64,000 nucleotides of DNA from Gemmatimonas sp. UBA7669 (GTDB taxonomy: Bacteria > Gemmatimonadota > Gemmatimonadetes > Gemmatimonadales > Gemmatimonadaceae), in the NCBI RefSeq assembly GCF_002483225.1, contig NZ_DLHL01000063.1:188847-252846 (forward strand), given 5' to 3'. Each line of letters starts with the position of its first letter. Position 1 is the stretch's first letter. Shown here in pieces: positions 55,898-64,000 of this stretch. A model generated the notes under the pieces. That model was given only the letters and a program-made list of their open reading frames with translations, did not search any database and was not told the origin of the DNA. The translations under genes and the position numbers were made by a program.

Positions 55898-57420
55898 TGC
55901 AGGCCGCGCCTCGGCTGGTCCATGCCGTGCAGTACGAGCCCGACGCCACCGAACAGGTGGTGTTTCGGCCGTTCCCCGGCTTCCAGACCGAGGCGTGTAT
56001 GGCGGGCGAGGACGAAGTGTTCCTCGGCGGCGCCAAAGGCCCGGGCAAGACCACGCTGGCCGTGGCGCTGGCCACGCGGCAGGTGGAGTTCCCGACGTAC
56101 AAGGCGGTGCTCGTGCGCTCGACGTATGGCGAGGTGCAAGAGCTGCTCGACCGCGCGCATGCCATGTACAAGCAGATGCCGGAGAAGCCGGCGTGGAACG
56201 GCGAGCAGCGGCGCTTTGTGTTCCCGAGCGGCGCCTACATCGCGTTCGGCTACATGGAGACCGAGAAGGACGCCGAGCGCTGGCAGGGCAAGGAGCCCAA
56301 CTTCTTCGTGTGGGACGAGTTCGGGAAGGCCAAGAACCCGCGTCCCTACGAGCTGATGCTGGGTGAACTGCGTTCGCCGGATGCGCGCGTGAAGTGCCAG
56401 GCGCTCACCACCGGCAACCCGGGCCAGCGCAATCACGGCTACATCAAGCGCCGGTTTATCACGCCATGCGGCGAAGATGGCGGGCGGGTGTTCCTGCGCT
56501 ACCGCCTGCCCAACGGGCTCGTGGAGTACAAGTCGCGCCGCTGGATTCCGGGCAAGGTGTGGGACAACCCCATCTACGCCAACGATCCGAAGTACATCGC
56601 GCAGCTGATGGCGATGTCGGAGCGCGACCGCAAGTATCTGCTGTTCGGCTCGTGGGAATCGCCCGAGGGCGCCGCGTTCCCTGAGCTGGATGTGTCGCGC
56701 CACTTCTGCCGGCGCTTTGCCGTGCCGCCGCACTGGCCGATCTACGGCGGCCACGACTGGGGTTTTGCGCACCCGTGGGTCTACGTGTGGTACGCGGTCG
56801 ACGAGGACGGCGCGCTGTGGGTCGGCGACACGCTGTGGGGCCGGCACGACAAGGACAGCGCGATTGCCCGCAAGATCACCGAGCGGGCGCCGGCAGCCCG
56901 CATCGTGTATGCGGGGCAAGACTGTTTCCACGTGCACGCGGCGCGGCGCGAGGAAGTCGACGCCGAGTCGACGGCCGATCGCTACACCAAGGGCGGCCTC
57001 ATCGTCACGCGCGCCAACACCGACCGTGACCACGGCTACCGCACGTTGCGTGAGCTGCTCGCCTGGCGCGGCATGGGCCCGCAGGGCGAGGACGGCGAGC
57101 CGCGGCTCCGCTTCATGGACACGCCCGGCAATCGCCGGCTGTTCGCGCAGCTCGAAGCGCTGGTCACCGATCCTGACGACCCTGAAGACGTGCTCAAGGT
57201 CGACGCCGATGCGGACGGCAAGGGCGGCGACGACGGCTACGACGGCCTGCGTTACGCCGTGCACTCGCGCCCGGCCAAGGCCCGCGAGACCTACGCCGAC
57301 CGCAAGTGGAGCATCAACGACCCTGACGTGCTGCGCGCCGAGATGCAGGCCAAGCGCACGGCCACGCACCGCCCGCGGGCCGCCAAGCGCGGCCTGAGCC
57401 CTGTGGACGCCTACGGATAA
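55894..57420 (+). CDS. Terminase large subunit
   Basis: ATP-driven packaging motor with a nuclease. It is 508 aa: Walker A GGAKGPGKTT (45-54), Walker B FFVWDE (137-142), coupling motif TTGNPGQ (172-178), nuclease acidic residues in YGGHDWGFAHP (about 285-295) and in the GGDDGYDGLRY segment near residue 445. Start ATG overlaps the groES stop. Confidence 0.94.
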   Translation: MMQAAPRLVHAVQYEPDATEQVVFRPFPGFQTEACMAGEDEVFLGGAKGPGKTTLAVALATRQVEFPTYKAVLVRSTYGEVQELLDRAHAMYKQMPEKPAWNGEQRRFVFPSGAYIAFGYMETEKDAERWQGKEPNFFVWDEFGKAKNPRPYELMLGELRSPDARVKCQALTTGNPGQRNHGYIKRRFITPCGEDGGRVFLRYRLPNGLVEYKSRRWIPGKVWDNPIYANDPKYIAQLMAMSERDRKYLLFGSWESPEGAAFPELDVSRHFCRRFAVPPHWPIYGGHDWGFAHPWVYVWYAVDEDGALWVGDTLWGRHDKDSAIARKITERAPAARIVYAGQDCFHVHAARREEVDAESTADRYTKGGLIVTRANTDRDHGYRTLRELLAWRGMGPQGEDGEPRLRFMDTPGNRRLFAQLEALVTDPDDPEDVLKVDADADGKGGDDGYDGLRYAVHSRPAKARETYADRKWSINDPDVLRAEMQAKRTATHRPRAAKRGLSPVDAYG

Positions 57421-57421
57421 C

Positions 57422-57886
57422 ATGCCCACCATCACCCTGCCCTACTTCGACCTCGTGGCCATCGTGGTCATTGCCGTGCTGGTGTCGCTGCTGCTGCGGC
57501 GCCGGGACGATGCGCCCGCCAAGCCGACCACCACGCGCGGCGCCTTCAACCTCACGATTCGTCACACGCACGAGCTGACCGCCGACACGGTGGCGCAGCT
57601 CGGCGCGATGCTCGAGACCACGGCCGCCCAGGTGTGGACCGGCCAAGTCGCGCCGATGCTGGAGCGCGTCTATCCGGCCACGCAGCCGGCCACGCGCTTC
57701 CACGCGCCGCCCGAGCCCGAAGAGCGCCTGGCGCATGATCTGCCGCGCGCCCATGCCGTGGTGCGCGGCGCGACCGAGCTGCAGGCCGCCGCGCGAGCGG
57801 CCGGCAAGTACCTCCCGATGGACGAGGCCATGCGGCAAGCCATGGCCATGCTGGACAAGACCTATAACCCGCAGGAGCCCGTATGA
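57422..57886 (+). CDS. Phage protein with N-terminal membrane helix
   Basis: Not recognised. It is 154 aa: one hydrophobic helix at about 8-25, basic stop RRRDD, then a soluble part with helices (TVAQLGAMLETTAAQVW, AVVRGATELQAAARAAGKYL). Could be a spanin-like or structural protein. ATGA overlap with the next gene. Confidence 0.6.
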   Translation: MPTITLPYFDLVAIVVIAVLVSLLLRRRDDAPAKPTTTRGAFNLTIRHTHELTADTVAQLGAMLETTAAQVWTGQVAPMLERVYPATQPATRFHAPPEPEERLAHDLPRAHAVVRGATELQAAARAAGKYLPMDEAMRQAMAMLDKTYNPQEPV

Positions 57887-58287
57887 CCACGACGCGCGCC
57901 GGGACCCCCGGCCCTGACCGTTGGATCCGCCACGAGTCGATCGACACGGCCGGCAAGAAGGTCGAGAACGTGGCCGCGCTCTACGCGGGCGCCAGCTGTA
58001 CCAACGGCGTGCCGCTGTCGGCGCTGGTGGTGTGTGCGGGCGCCTCGCGCGGGCGCGTGCGCTTCAAGAGCACGGCGGCCGGCACGCTCAAGCTGGAGTT
58101 TGTCCGGCCGCTCAACAGCCCGTCGGTGGTGCCGTATGGCGCCGGCAACCCCACGCCCGTGGCGGTCACGGCGAACGTCGAGACGCTGCTCACGACGCCC
58201 GACATTGCGGGCGAAGCGTCCGCACTGATCACGTTCACGCCGAGCGGCGCGGGCACCGTGAACTTCGTGGACTGGATGGCGCTGTGA
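57883..58287 (+). CDS. Probable phage structural protein, beta-rich
   Basis: Not recognised. It is 134 aa, alternating hydrophobic pattern with many Thr/Val/Gly (GRVRFKSTAAGTLKLEFVRP, EASALITFTPSGAGTVNFVD), as in small virion beta-sandwich proteins. Chained by ATGA and GTGA overlaps. Confidence 0.55.
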   Translation: MTTTRAGTPGPDRWIRHESIDTAGKKVENVAALYAGASCTNGVPLSALVVCAGASRGRVRFKSTAAGTLKLEFVRPLNSPSVVPYGAGNPTPVAVTANVETLLTTPDIAGEASALITFTPSGAGTVNFVDWMAL

Positions 58288-58820
58288 GCAACACGCCGAC
58301 GCCGCCCAAGCCGATGGCGCCGGGCGACCGCCAGCTCACGCGCCACTTCCGGCTGTCGGAGTTCGCGGTCTCGGCGTCGCACCCGCACCTCGTGCGCCCG
58401 GTGCCGCCGGCGCTCATTCCGCGCGTGACGATTCTCGCCGAGCAGCTGCAGCTCGTGCGCGAGCGCCTCGGCATGGCCATGCGCATCACGTCGGGCTATC
58501 GCTCCACCGCGCTCAATGAAGCGGTGGGCGGCTCGCCGACCTCGCAGCATGTGGCCGGCCAGGCGGCGGACTGGCACACGCACGACATGCGCCAGGCGCT
58601 GGTGACCTATGCGCAGCTGATCGCCGAGGATCAGCTCGCACACTCGGGTCAGATCATCTGGTATCCCGAGGATGGGTTCATCCACCACGCGCTCGTCTCG
58701 CCGCGCTTTCCGCATCCCACCTTCTGCGTGCACTGGCCCGAGCAGGGCTGGCGCTACAAGAAGCACGCCATCACGCCGGAGACCGCGTACACCGTCTGGC
58801 CGGGAGACTGGAACGCATGA
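58284..58820 (+). CDS. Endolysin, M15-family peptidase
   Basis: Zinc peptidase that cuts cross-bridges of peptidoglycan (D-alanyl-D-alanine carboxypeptidase / L-Ala-D-Glu peptidase fold). It is 178 aa from GTG 58284. Signature: ITSGYRSTALNEAVGGSPTS, then QHVAGQAADWH with zinc His and Asp, and FIHHAL with the third ligand. No signal peptide, so release depends on a holin; two candidates lie upstream. Confidence 0.87.
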   Translation: MSNTPTPPKPMAPGDRQLTRHFRLSEFAVSASHPHLVRPVPPALIPRVTILAEQLQLVRERLGMAMRITSGYRSTALNEAVGGSPTSQHVAGQAADWHTHDMRQALVTYAQLIAEDQLAHSGQIIWYPEDGFIHHALVSPRFPHPTFCVHWPEQGWRYKKHAITPETAYTVWPGDWNA

Positions 58821-59068
58821 GCACTCTGTCGCAGTACTCGCAGCTGAGCGGCAAGGCCGCCGTCCTGCAGCTCGCCTTCGGCGACGGCTGGAAGGACATG
58901 GTCCGCGAGATTGTGTGGGAGCTGGTCGACCAGCTCTGCGCGCGCGTGGACGAAGCCGGCACGCTGTTCACGGTACAGAAGTGGTTCATCTCCATTCCGA
59001 TCAAAGGCGTCTACGTCGAGTGGGCGGCCGTCACGCTCGCCACGCGCTTGGTGGGGCCGAAGCCGTGA
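58817..59068 (+). CDS. Small phage protein, unknown
   Basis: Not recognised. It is 83 aa, amphipathic helices then a strand-rich end (TVQKWFISIPIKGVYVEWAA). ATGA overlap with the endolysin gene and GTGA with the next. Confidence 0.55.
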   Translation: MSTLSQYSQLSGKAAVLQLAFGDGWKDMVREIVWELVDQLCARVDEAGTLFTVQKWFISIPIKGVYVEWAAVTLATRLVGPKP

Positions 59069-59904
59069 GCACCGCTGGCGTGGTGGCGGCGCGGTTGGTC
59101 AGGGGTGTCCAGGTGGGGGAGGTGGCGCCTGAACCCATCACGCCGGATTGGGAGATCCTGCGCGACTTCAATAGCGGAGCCAACGGCGCGTCAGCGAACG
59201 CTACCGCTGACGGGTTCGACGGGGACGCTGGCGATTCCGTGTACACAACGGAACAGGTTTTTGCCGGTGCTCGCTCTTGCAAGATGACCATTACCGAGGG
59301 ACAAGGAGGATTCGGCGCATGGGGCGGCATCATTGTTTTGCCATCACCGCTGCTCAAAGGCGACCGCCTCTGGTATCAACACTATTACTGGATGCCGGAG
59401 GACTACATCCTCAGCACTACGCCCGGCTGGCTCAAGTACCTCCGCTTCCTGACGCGAACCGCGGCCGACACGCACGTTGGCTATCTCGATTGCTACATCA
59501 ACGACGATGTACTCGGCACACCGGATTCGACCTATCGGTGGATTCTTGAAGGACAATTTGAATGGGTGCTTGCAGGGAGCGCGAGGCGCTATCTGCGTGA
59601 TCAGTGGGTGCGCCAGACGGTCTGTATCGACCTCAGCGATGTGCCGGCTGCGCTCGGCGGATCGGCGAGGGTTCGCCATTGGGAGAATGGATCGCTTGTT
59701 ATGGACTCAGCCACTCAGTTGGGGACCTATGGCAATTGGCTTAAGACGCTTAACGAGGCCGATCACCGCGTCATCGCACACTATCTGCACACCTACTGGA
59801 ACAACGACAACGCGCCGGCCACGCAGTCCAGCTATGTGGATGACATCCGCATAGCCAAGAATGGTGTGCCATCATGGGCGCTCGACCTCGAGGACCTTAC
59901 ATGA
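59065..59904 (+). CDS. Jelly-roll protein, possible tail spike or polysaccharide lyase
   Basis: It is 279 aa from GTG 59065; frame further upstream is shadow. The body has a concanavalin-like beta-sandwich pattern: LWYQHYYWMPEDYILSTTPG, KYLRFLTR, GGSARVRHWENGSLVMDS and a C-terminal SSYVDDIRIAKNG typical of polysaccharide-lyase-like domains. A role in host surface recognition or degradation is inference. Its GC content is visibly below that of the terminase and portal genes. Confidence 0.55.
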   Translation: MSTAGVVAARLVRGVQVGEVAPEPITPDWEILRDFNSGANGASANATADGFDGDAGDSVYTTEQVFAGARSCKMTITEGQGGFGAWGGIIVLPSPLLKGDRLWYQHYYWMPEDYILSTTPGWLKYLRFLTRTAADTHVGYLDCYINDDVLGTPDSTYRWILEGQFEWVLAGSARRYLRDQWVRQTVCIDLSDVPAALGGSARVRHWENGSLVMDSATQLGTYGNWLKTLNEADHRVIAHYLHTYWNNDNAPATQSSYVDDIRIAKNGVPSWALDLEDLT

Positions 59905-60584
59905 GTATCACGCCCGGCACAGTCGCAGTTGGCGGTGGGGACCTGGGAAACTACGACACTTCGTTCTACAGAGATTTCTCTGTCACGATTGCGGAGGGAT
60001 CGTCAACGTTGTCGGTCGTGCTGGCCACCTTGTCGACTCGCATTGATCAGATCTCAGTTTGGCTCGGCGCCGCTGAGCTAACGCGCCGCACCAGCAAGGA
60101 CACCGGCAATGTCCTTTCCATCGGCATCTGGGACTTGGATGCCCCAGCCTTTGGCGCGTTGACGCTTCGCGTGCGCTGTCCCAATCCGGCCTATGTGGCG
60201 CTTGCTGCGCATCCGCTGTCTGGCGTGGATCCTGTGACGCCACGGCGCGGCGTCGGATCGGAGGCGTACCCCTCCAACTTCACGACGCGATCAAACGCGA
60301 CCACTGAGGAAGGCGATCTAGTTGTTGGCGGTATGGTGGCCAAGGAAGCGCAAACGCTGACGACAACCTCCGGGATCGAGTCAGCAAATCAGTCGGTAGG
60401 TGATCCAGATCTAGTTGGTATAATGGCTGCTGCGGTGCGCGCAGCAGCAGGAACCGCCACGACTCTCGACTGGTCTAGCACGCTGGAAAACGCGCCACGA
60501 GTGGCCGCTAGCGTGGCGTACATCCCTGCGTCCGCTCCCTCCGCCCCTTCCGCCGCCACCCTCGCTCACCTCCTCAACAACTGA
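59901..60584 (+). CDS. Phage protein, unknown, likely virion surface
   Basis: Not recognised. It is 227 aa from MSITPGTVAVGGGDLGNYDT, beta-rich with Ser/Thr-rich stretches, ending in a low-complexity Ser/Ala/Pro tail (SAPSAPSAATLAHLLNN). Comparatively low GC, like the previous gene. ATGA overlap with it. Confidence 0.55.
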   Translation: MSITPGTVAVGGGDLGNYDTSFYRDFSVTIAEGSSTLSVVLATLSTRIDQISVWLGAAELTRRTSKDTGNVLSIGIWDLDAPAFGALTLRVRCPNPAYVALAAHPLSGVDPVTPRRGVGSEAYPSNFTTRSNATTEEGDLVVGGMVAKEAQTLTTTSGIESANQSVGDPDLVGIMAAAVRAAAGTATTLDWSSTLENAPRVAASVAYIPASAPSAPSAATLAHLLNN

Positions 60585-60589
60585 CGACC

Positions 60590-61201
60590 ATGGCCCGCCC
60601 CATTCAAGCTGCTGCGACCGATGTCACGCTGTACTTCCTGGCCGTCGAAATCGCGACGGGTGCCGTGGTCACCGCCGGCATCGCGTACGATGCCGCCGGG
60701 CTCGAGCTCGCATACACGCGCCTTCGCGAAGCGACCGTCAAGGCCGTGGTGGGTGACACACCCGCGCCAGCTTCGCTCGCCAGCGACACGGCCACGCACA
60801 CCAATTGGGGCTGGCGTCACGTCGGCAACGGCCTGCATCGCGCGGATTTTCCCGATGAGGCGTTTGCCAGCGGCTCAGCGGGCGTGGTGTGTATGCCGAA
60901 GCTCACGGGCTACCAGTTCATTCAGGTGGACCCAAACTTGATCATGGCGGTGGATCCGGTGGCCGACAACAGCGCGGAGCTGGCCGACGCGTTCCTTGAT
61001 CGCAACCTCGCCACCGGCACCGACTCGGGCAGCAGCACGGTGCGCACGGTGCGTCAGGCGCTTCGCGCGCTGCGCAATCGCTTCACCGTCTCTGGCGGCA
61101 CGGCGACGTTCTACAAGGAGGACGACGCGACCGTCAGCCACACGGCGGCCGTGACGGGCACACCGGCGGTCACGGAAGCCAACCCGGCCGGGGGCTCGTG
61201 A
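60590..61201 (+). CDS. Phage structural protein, unknown
   Basis: Not recognised. It is 203 aa: beta-rich first half (DVTLYFLAVEIATGAVVTAG, GWRHVGNGLHRADFPDEAF), helix (TVRTVRQALRALRNRF) and a final strand with TATFYKEDDATVSHTAAVTG, a pattern often seen in tail-associated proteins of tailed phages. GC rises again here. Confidence 0.55.
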   Translation: MARPIQAAATDVTLYFLAVEIATGAVVTAGIAYDAAGLELAYTRLREATVKAVVGDTPAPASLASDTATHTNWGWRHVGNGLHRADFPDEAFASGSAGVVCMPKLTGYQFIQVDPNLIMAVDPVADNSAELADAFLDRNLATGTDSGSSTVRTVRQALRALRNRFTVSGGTATFYKEDDATVSHTAAVTGTPAVTEANPAGGS

Positions 61202-61202
61202 C

Positions 61203-61349
61203 ATGTGGGCGTTCTTCAGCTGGCTGCATTGGTGGGATGATAGCGGGGGCGGCGATCCGCCCGACCCCATCGATCCGGTGGGCGGCGAGGACACGGCCGA
61301 CATTCTGCGGCGCAAGCGCCACCGCCACGGCGGCAAGGGAGGCAAGTAG
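61203..61349 (+). CDS. Very small phage protein
   Basis: It is 48 aa: aromatic N-terminus MWAFFSWLHWWDD, acidic Gly/Pro middle, basic end RRKRHRHGGKGGK. It sits exactly between the stop of the previous gene and the portal ATG (TAGATG), with no free bases, so it is probably translated. Function unknown. Confidence 0.5.
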   Translation: MWAFFSWLHWWDDSGGGDPPDPIDPVGGEDTADILRRKRHRHGGKGGK

Positions 61350-63755
61350 ATGACCGGCGAATCCTCGACCACGCTGTTGGCCGAAGGCGCGGGCCTGCTC
61401 GGCGGCGGCGGTGATGCCACCGCGCGTATGCCGCTGCTGCGCAAGGAGCCGCGCACTGCTGACCCCACCGTCGACGGTGTGCTGCACGCGCGCCTCATGG
61501 GCGAGTGGAGCGCGCAGAATCACGTCATGCGCCAGCGCGACCTGTCGATCGAGGAGAACGTGTCGTTCCTCTCCAATCGGCAGTGGATCCAGTACAACGA
61601 ACAGCTCGGCCGGCACTTCGACGTGAGCGAGTGGATGACCGACGAGGAGCGCCGCTATCGGCAGCGCCCCGTCGTCAACCTGCTGCTGCCGTGGTTCACC
61701 ATCACGCACGCGCGGCTCACCGAAAATCCGCCGGTGCTGACGTTCGTGCCGGGCCCTGACGAGAAAGACGCGCAGCTTGCCGAGGTGCAGGACACGCTGT
61801 TCAAGCTCGCGTGGAAGCAGGCGGGCATGACCGAGGTGATCGACCGGCTGTACGCCTGGCTGATCCCGTCGGGCGAGGTGTACTGGATGTCGCGCATTGA
61901 TCTAACCAAGGGCGCCTTTCGTCCGCGCGTCGGCCGCACGCGCGTCGAGCTGCTCGGGCCGGATGGCCAGCCGCTGCCGGGCCCCGACGGGACCGGCGAT
62001 ATCGAAGCCGACAACGTGCCGCTGGGCGAGGATTGGGCGCCCGCCGCGTACATGGACGCCGAGAGCGGGCAGCTCGTGCCGACCGCCGAGCCGTACTACG
62101 ACCGCGAAGGGCAGGTCGTGGTCGACGTGCTGCCGGCGCCCTGTGTGCGCGGCCAGTTCGGCGCGGGCATCCCGTGGCACGAGAAGGCGTGGCACATGTG
62201 CGTCGGCTTCTACACGCCCGAGCAGGTGTGGGACATCTGGGGCGTCGAAGTCGAGCCGGACGCGAGCGGCTCCACCGACATCAACAGCAGCCTCGAAGCG
62301 CTGCTCTTTGGCCACGGCCACTTCCTGCCGGGCGATACGACGCTCCTCAGCCAGACCGGGCCGGCGCAAGGCGCCAAGCGCGGCCTCGTCAAGGTGTGGC
62401 AATACTGGCAGCGGCCCTCGATGCGCGACGCGGCCACGCGGCAGACGCCGACCTCGCCCGGTGGGCGCTACACCGTGTTCACGGCCACACGCATTCTGGT
62501 CGACGGCACGCGGCCGGTGGCGTATCCCTACACCTCGCCGATCCGCCGCGCCACGTTCCTCAACATCCCAGGCCGCCCGGCCGGCACGTCGCCGCAGTCG
62601 GCGCTCAACGGCCCGCAGCGCACATACAACAAGCGGCGCGGGCAGCTGGGCGAGCACGCCACGCTCACCGCGAACCCCAAGGCGCTGATTGACTCGGCGG
62701 CGGGCCTCGAAGAAGGCCAGTGGACCAACGCGCCCGGCGATGCGCTCAAGGTGAACTTCCGCGCGAACGGCGACGATCCGATTCGGTGGATGACGCCGCC
62801 GCCCCTCGGATCGGCGGTGCTGCAGGATGCCGAGCTGGCGCGCGACGAAATCGAAACCATCGGCGCGCTCAAGGGCACCGGCGGGGAACCGATGTCACCC
62901 GACGAGTCCGGCGAGGCGCGCAAGGAGCGGCGGTACGACAGTGACCGCTACGTCGGCCCCACGCAGCGCCGCATGACCGAAGAGATGGCGCGCATGGCGG
63001 AAGACTGGATGGCGCTGTTTCCGCTGATCTACGACGAGCCGCGCGTGGTGCGTGATGCGGGCGAGGACAACCTGGCGCGCAGCGTGCTCGTCATGCCGCA
63101 GCTGTTCGAGCAGGGCAACGTGCACGTCCAGCCCGACACTGAGTCGATGATGCCGGAGTCGCGCGGCGAACGCCAGGCGCGGCTCTACACGCTGTACAAA
63201 GACGCGGTGCTCGGCGATCCGGCCGACCCCACGGTGCGCCAGCGCTTCCTCGAGATGTCGCGCTTTCCGCACCTCTCGCGCGTCGCGCGCTTCGGCACGG
63301 TGGACGCGCAGACGGCCGACCAGGAGAACGGCGCGCTGCTCACCGGGCAGCCGGTGCCGGTGCTGCCGTTCTACGACCACGCCGAGCATCTGCGCATTCA
63401 CAACGGGTTCCGCAAAACCCGCGAGTATCTCAAGCTCGATCCGTTCGCGCGCGAGGCGTTTGACCTCCACTGCGCGATGCACGAGCAGGCGCTGGCCATC
63501 CAGCAGGCCGAAGCCCAAGCCGCGGCCTACGCGGCGGCGGCCGGTATGCCACCTGGTGCGCCGGCTGGTGCGCCGGCTGGTCCTCCGGCGCCCGGTGGCG
63601 CGCGTCCGCGCCCGTCGCAGGTGCGCGCCGAGTCGATGGCCACACCGGCTGCCGGCATGGAGCCACCCACTCCACCCACCGATGGCATGCCCGGGCGTCT
63701 CGCCCCTCGCGTCATCGGCACCACCGCTGCCATGCCTGCCGGCATGGGGGCGTAA
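61350..63755 (+). CDS. Portal protein
   Basis: Dodecameric ring through which DNA enters the capsid. It is 801 aa, in the size range of P22-type portals. Features: RQRPVVNLLLPWFTITHARL near the N-terminus, the clip/stem region with GSAVLQDAELARDEIETIGA, then RMTEEMARMAEDWMALFPLI, and a C-terminal Ala/Pro/Gly-rich tail after about residue 715. Position between terL and scaffold supports it. Confidence 0.85.
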   Translation: MTGESSTTLLAEGAGLLGGGGDATARMPLLRKEPRTADPTVDGVLHARLMGEWSAQNHVMRQRDLSIEENVSFLSNRQWIQYNEQLGRHFDVSEWMTDEERRYRQRPVVNLLLPWFTITHARLTENPPVLTFVPGPDEKDAQLAEVQDTLFKLAWKQAGMTEVIDRLYAWLIPSGEVYWMSRIDLTKGAFRPRVGRTRVELLGPDGQPLPGPDGTGDIEADNVPLGEDWAPAAYMDAESGQLVPTAEPYYDREGQVVVDVLPAPCVRGQFGAGIPWHEKAWHMCVGFYTPEQVWDIWGVEVEPDASGSTDINSSLEALLFGHGHFLPGDTTLLSQTGPAQGAKRGLVKVWQYWQRPSMRDAATRQTPTSPGGRYTVFTATRILVDGTRPVAYPYTSPIRRATFLNIPGRPAGTSPQSALNGPQRTYNKRRGQLGEHATLTANPKALIDSAAGLEEGQWTNAPGDALKVNFRANGDDPIRWMTPPPLGSAVLQDAELARDEIETIGALKGTGGEPMSPDESGEARKERRYDSDRYVGPTQRRMTEEMARMAEDWMALFPLIYDEPRVVRDAGEDNLARSVLVMPQLFEQGNVHVQPDTESMMPESRGERQARLYTLYKDAVLGDPADPTVRQRFLEMSRFPHLSRVARFGTVDAQTADQENGALLTGQPVPVLPFYDHAEHLRIHNGFRKTREYLKLDPFAREAFDLHCAMHEQALAIQQAEAQAAAYAAAAGMPPGAPAGAPAGPPAPGGARPRPSQVRAESMATPAAGMEPPTPPTDGMPGRLAPRVIGTTAAMPAGMGA

Positions 63756-63776
63756 CCTTTCCCCGTCGCCCTCCTC

Positions 63777-64000
63777 ATGAGCCTCGACACTACGCCCGTC
63801 GTTCCGGTGCCCGCTGACGCGGGCGCTGCGCCTGCTCCCGCTGCCGCGCCGGCGGCGCCGCCGGCTGACACCGGCACGCCGGTGCCCACCCCCGAGACCA
63901 GCGACGCGCCGGCCTCGAATGCCTTGGCCGATGCGTTTGCGGCGCTGGCCCGTGGCACCACGGACGCCATGCGCACCCCGGAGCCGACGAGCGAGCCGGC
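63777..64000 (+). CDS. Probable scaffold protein, 5' part
   Basis: Runs off the window. First 74 residues seen: Ala/Pro-rich (PVPADAGAAPAPAAAPAAPP), then DAPASNALADAFAALARGTT. Low-complexity acidic starts right after the portal gene are typical of scaffolds, but there is no specific motif in the part present. Confidence 0.5.
   Translation, partial: MSLDTTPVVPVPADAGAAPAPAAAPAAPPADTGTPVPTPETSDAPASNALADAFAALARGTTDAMRTPEPTSEP

Larger units (their letters stand above)
48308..64000. mobile_element. Prophage integrated at tRNA-Leu, left part
   Basis: From the tRNA remnant to the window edge all genes are phage-like: initiator and loader, VRR-NUC nuclease, XRE regulator, terminase subunits, holin-like proteins, endolysin, portal, scaffold. 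Genes overlap by ATGA/GTGA nearly throughout. A P22-type portal of 801 aa and a scaffold suggest a tailed dsDNA phage; the tail type cannot be told. No integrase is visible, so the other end, with intact tRNA-Leu, is beyond 64000. Confidence 0.92.

Noticed and set aside
55795..57435. 546-codon minus-strand frame opposite terL
   Set aside because: Terminase motifs are all on the plus strand.
48366..64000. Integrase gene in the visible prophage
   Set aside because: No tyrosine or serine recombinase motifs found in any frame here; it is expected beyond the window.

Overview
The window is GC-rich bacterial chromosome (codons strongly G/C-ended) with the cell envelope genes of a Gram-negative-type didermal bacterium and three secreted PEP-CTERM proteins. 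The gene set, the fused aroA-cmk, and the gene orders mreBCD-mrdA-rodA and rpsB-tsf-pyrH-frr-uppS-cdsA-dxr-rseP fit a member of the Gemmatimonadota (Gemmatimonas-like). That placement is my inference from gene content and was not checked by database search. No rRNA, CRISPR array or insertion sequence was seen.

Layout. 1-11.9 kb (minus strand): a long shape/wall and housekeeping cluster mreB-mreC-mreD-mrdA-rodA-accD-folC-hisS-proS-lysA with short gaps or overlaps and a sigma70-type promoter in front of mreB. 12-17 kb (minus): rpsO-pnp-M16 peptidase-ald. 17.1-18.8 kb (plus): a membrane Ser/Thr kinase divergent from rpsO. 18.8-27.7 kb (minus): rplM-rpsI, then rpsB-tsf-pyrH-frr-uppS-cdsA-dxr-rseP and a small envelope protein. 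28-34 kb: mscL (plus), then a biotin-dependent acyl-CoA carboxylase whose alpha subunit is split into two genes by an RNA methyltransferase gene, and a TonB-domain periplasmic protein. 34.3-38.1 kb (plus): a membrane protein and three PEP-CTERM secreted proteins, each preceded at nearly the same distance by a sigma54-type GG-N10-GC element. 38.2-48.3 kb (minus): lysine/DAP and shikimate genes (M20 peptidase-asd-lysC-dapB-dapA-dapD-aroA/cmk) followed by rpsA.

48.3-64 kb (right window edge): the left part of a prophage. It abuts a 3' fragment of a tRNA-Leu(UAA) gene on the minus strand (48308-48362), which I read as the attachment site. The intact tRNA and the integrase should lie beyond the right edge. 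The prophage has three blocks. The first is a plus-strand replication block: an O-like initiator carrying a lambda-like iteron array inside its own gene, a probable helicase loader, and a VRR-NUC nuclease. The second is a convergent minus-strand block of eight very small overlapping genes, including an XRE-type regulator. The third is a plus-strand late block: small terminase subunit, two holin-like proteins, a phage GroES, large terminase, M15 endolysin, probable tail or structural proteins, portal, and the start of a probable scaffold protein.

Most notable: the candidate replication origin inside the phage initiator gene; five GTCGC motifs spaced exactly 10 bp next to the attachment site; the phage GroES; the sigma54 elements before all three PEP-CTERM genes; RGG-type tails on both ribosomal protein S2 and PNPase; and a long structured leader in front of rpsB.
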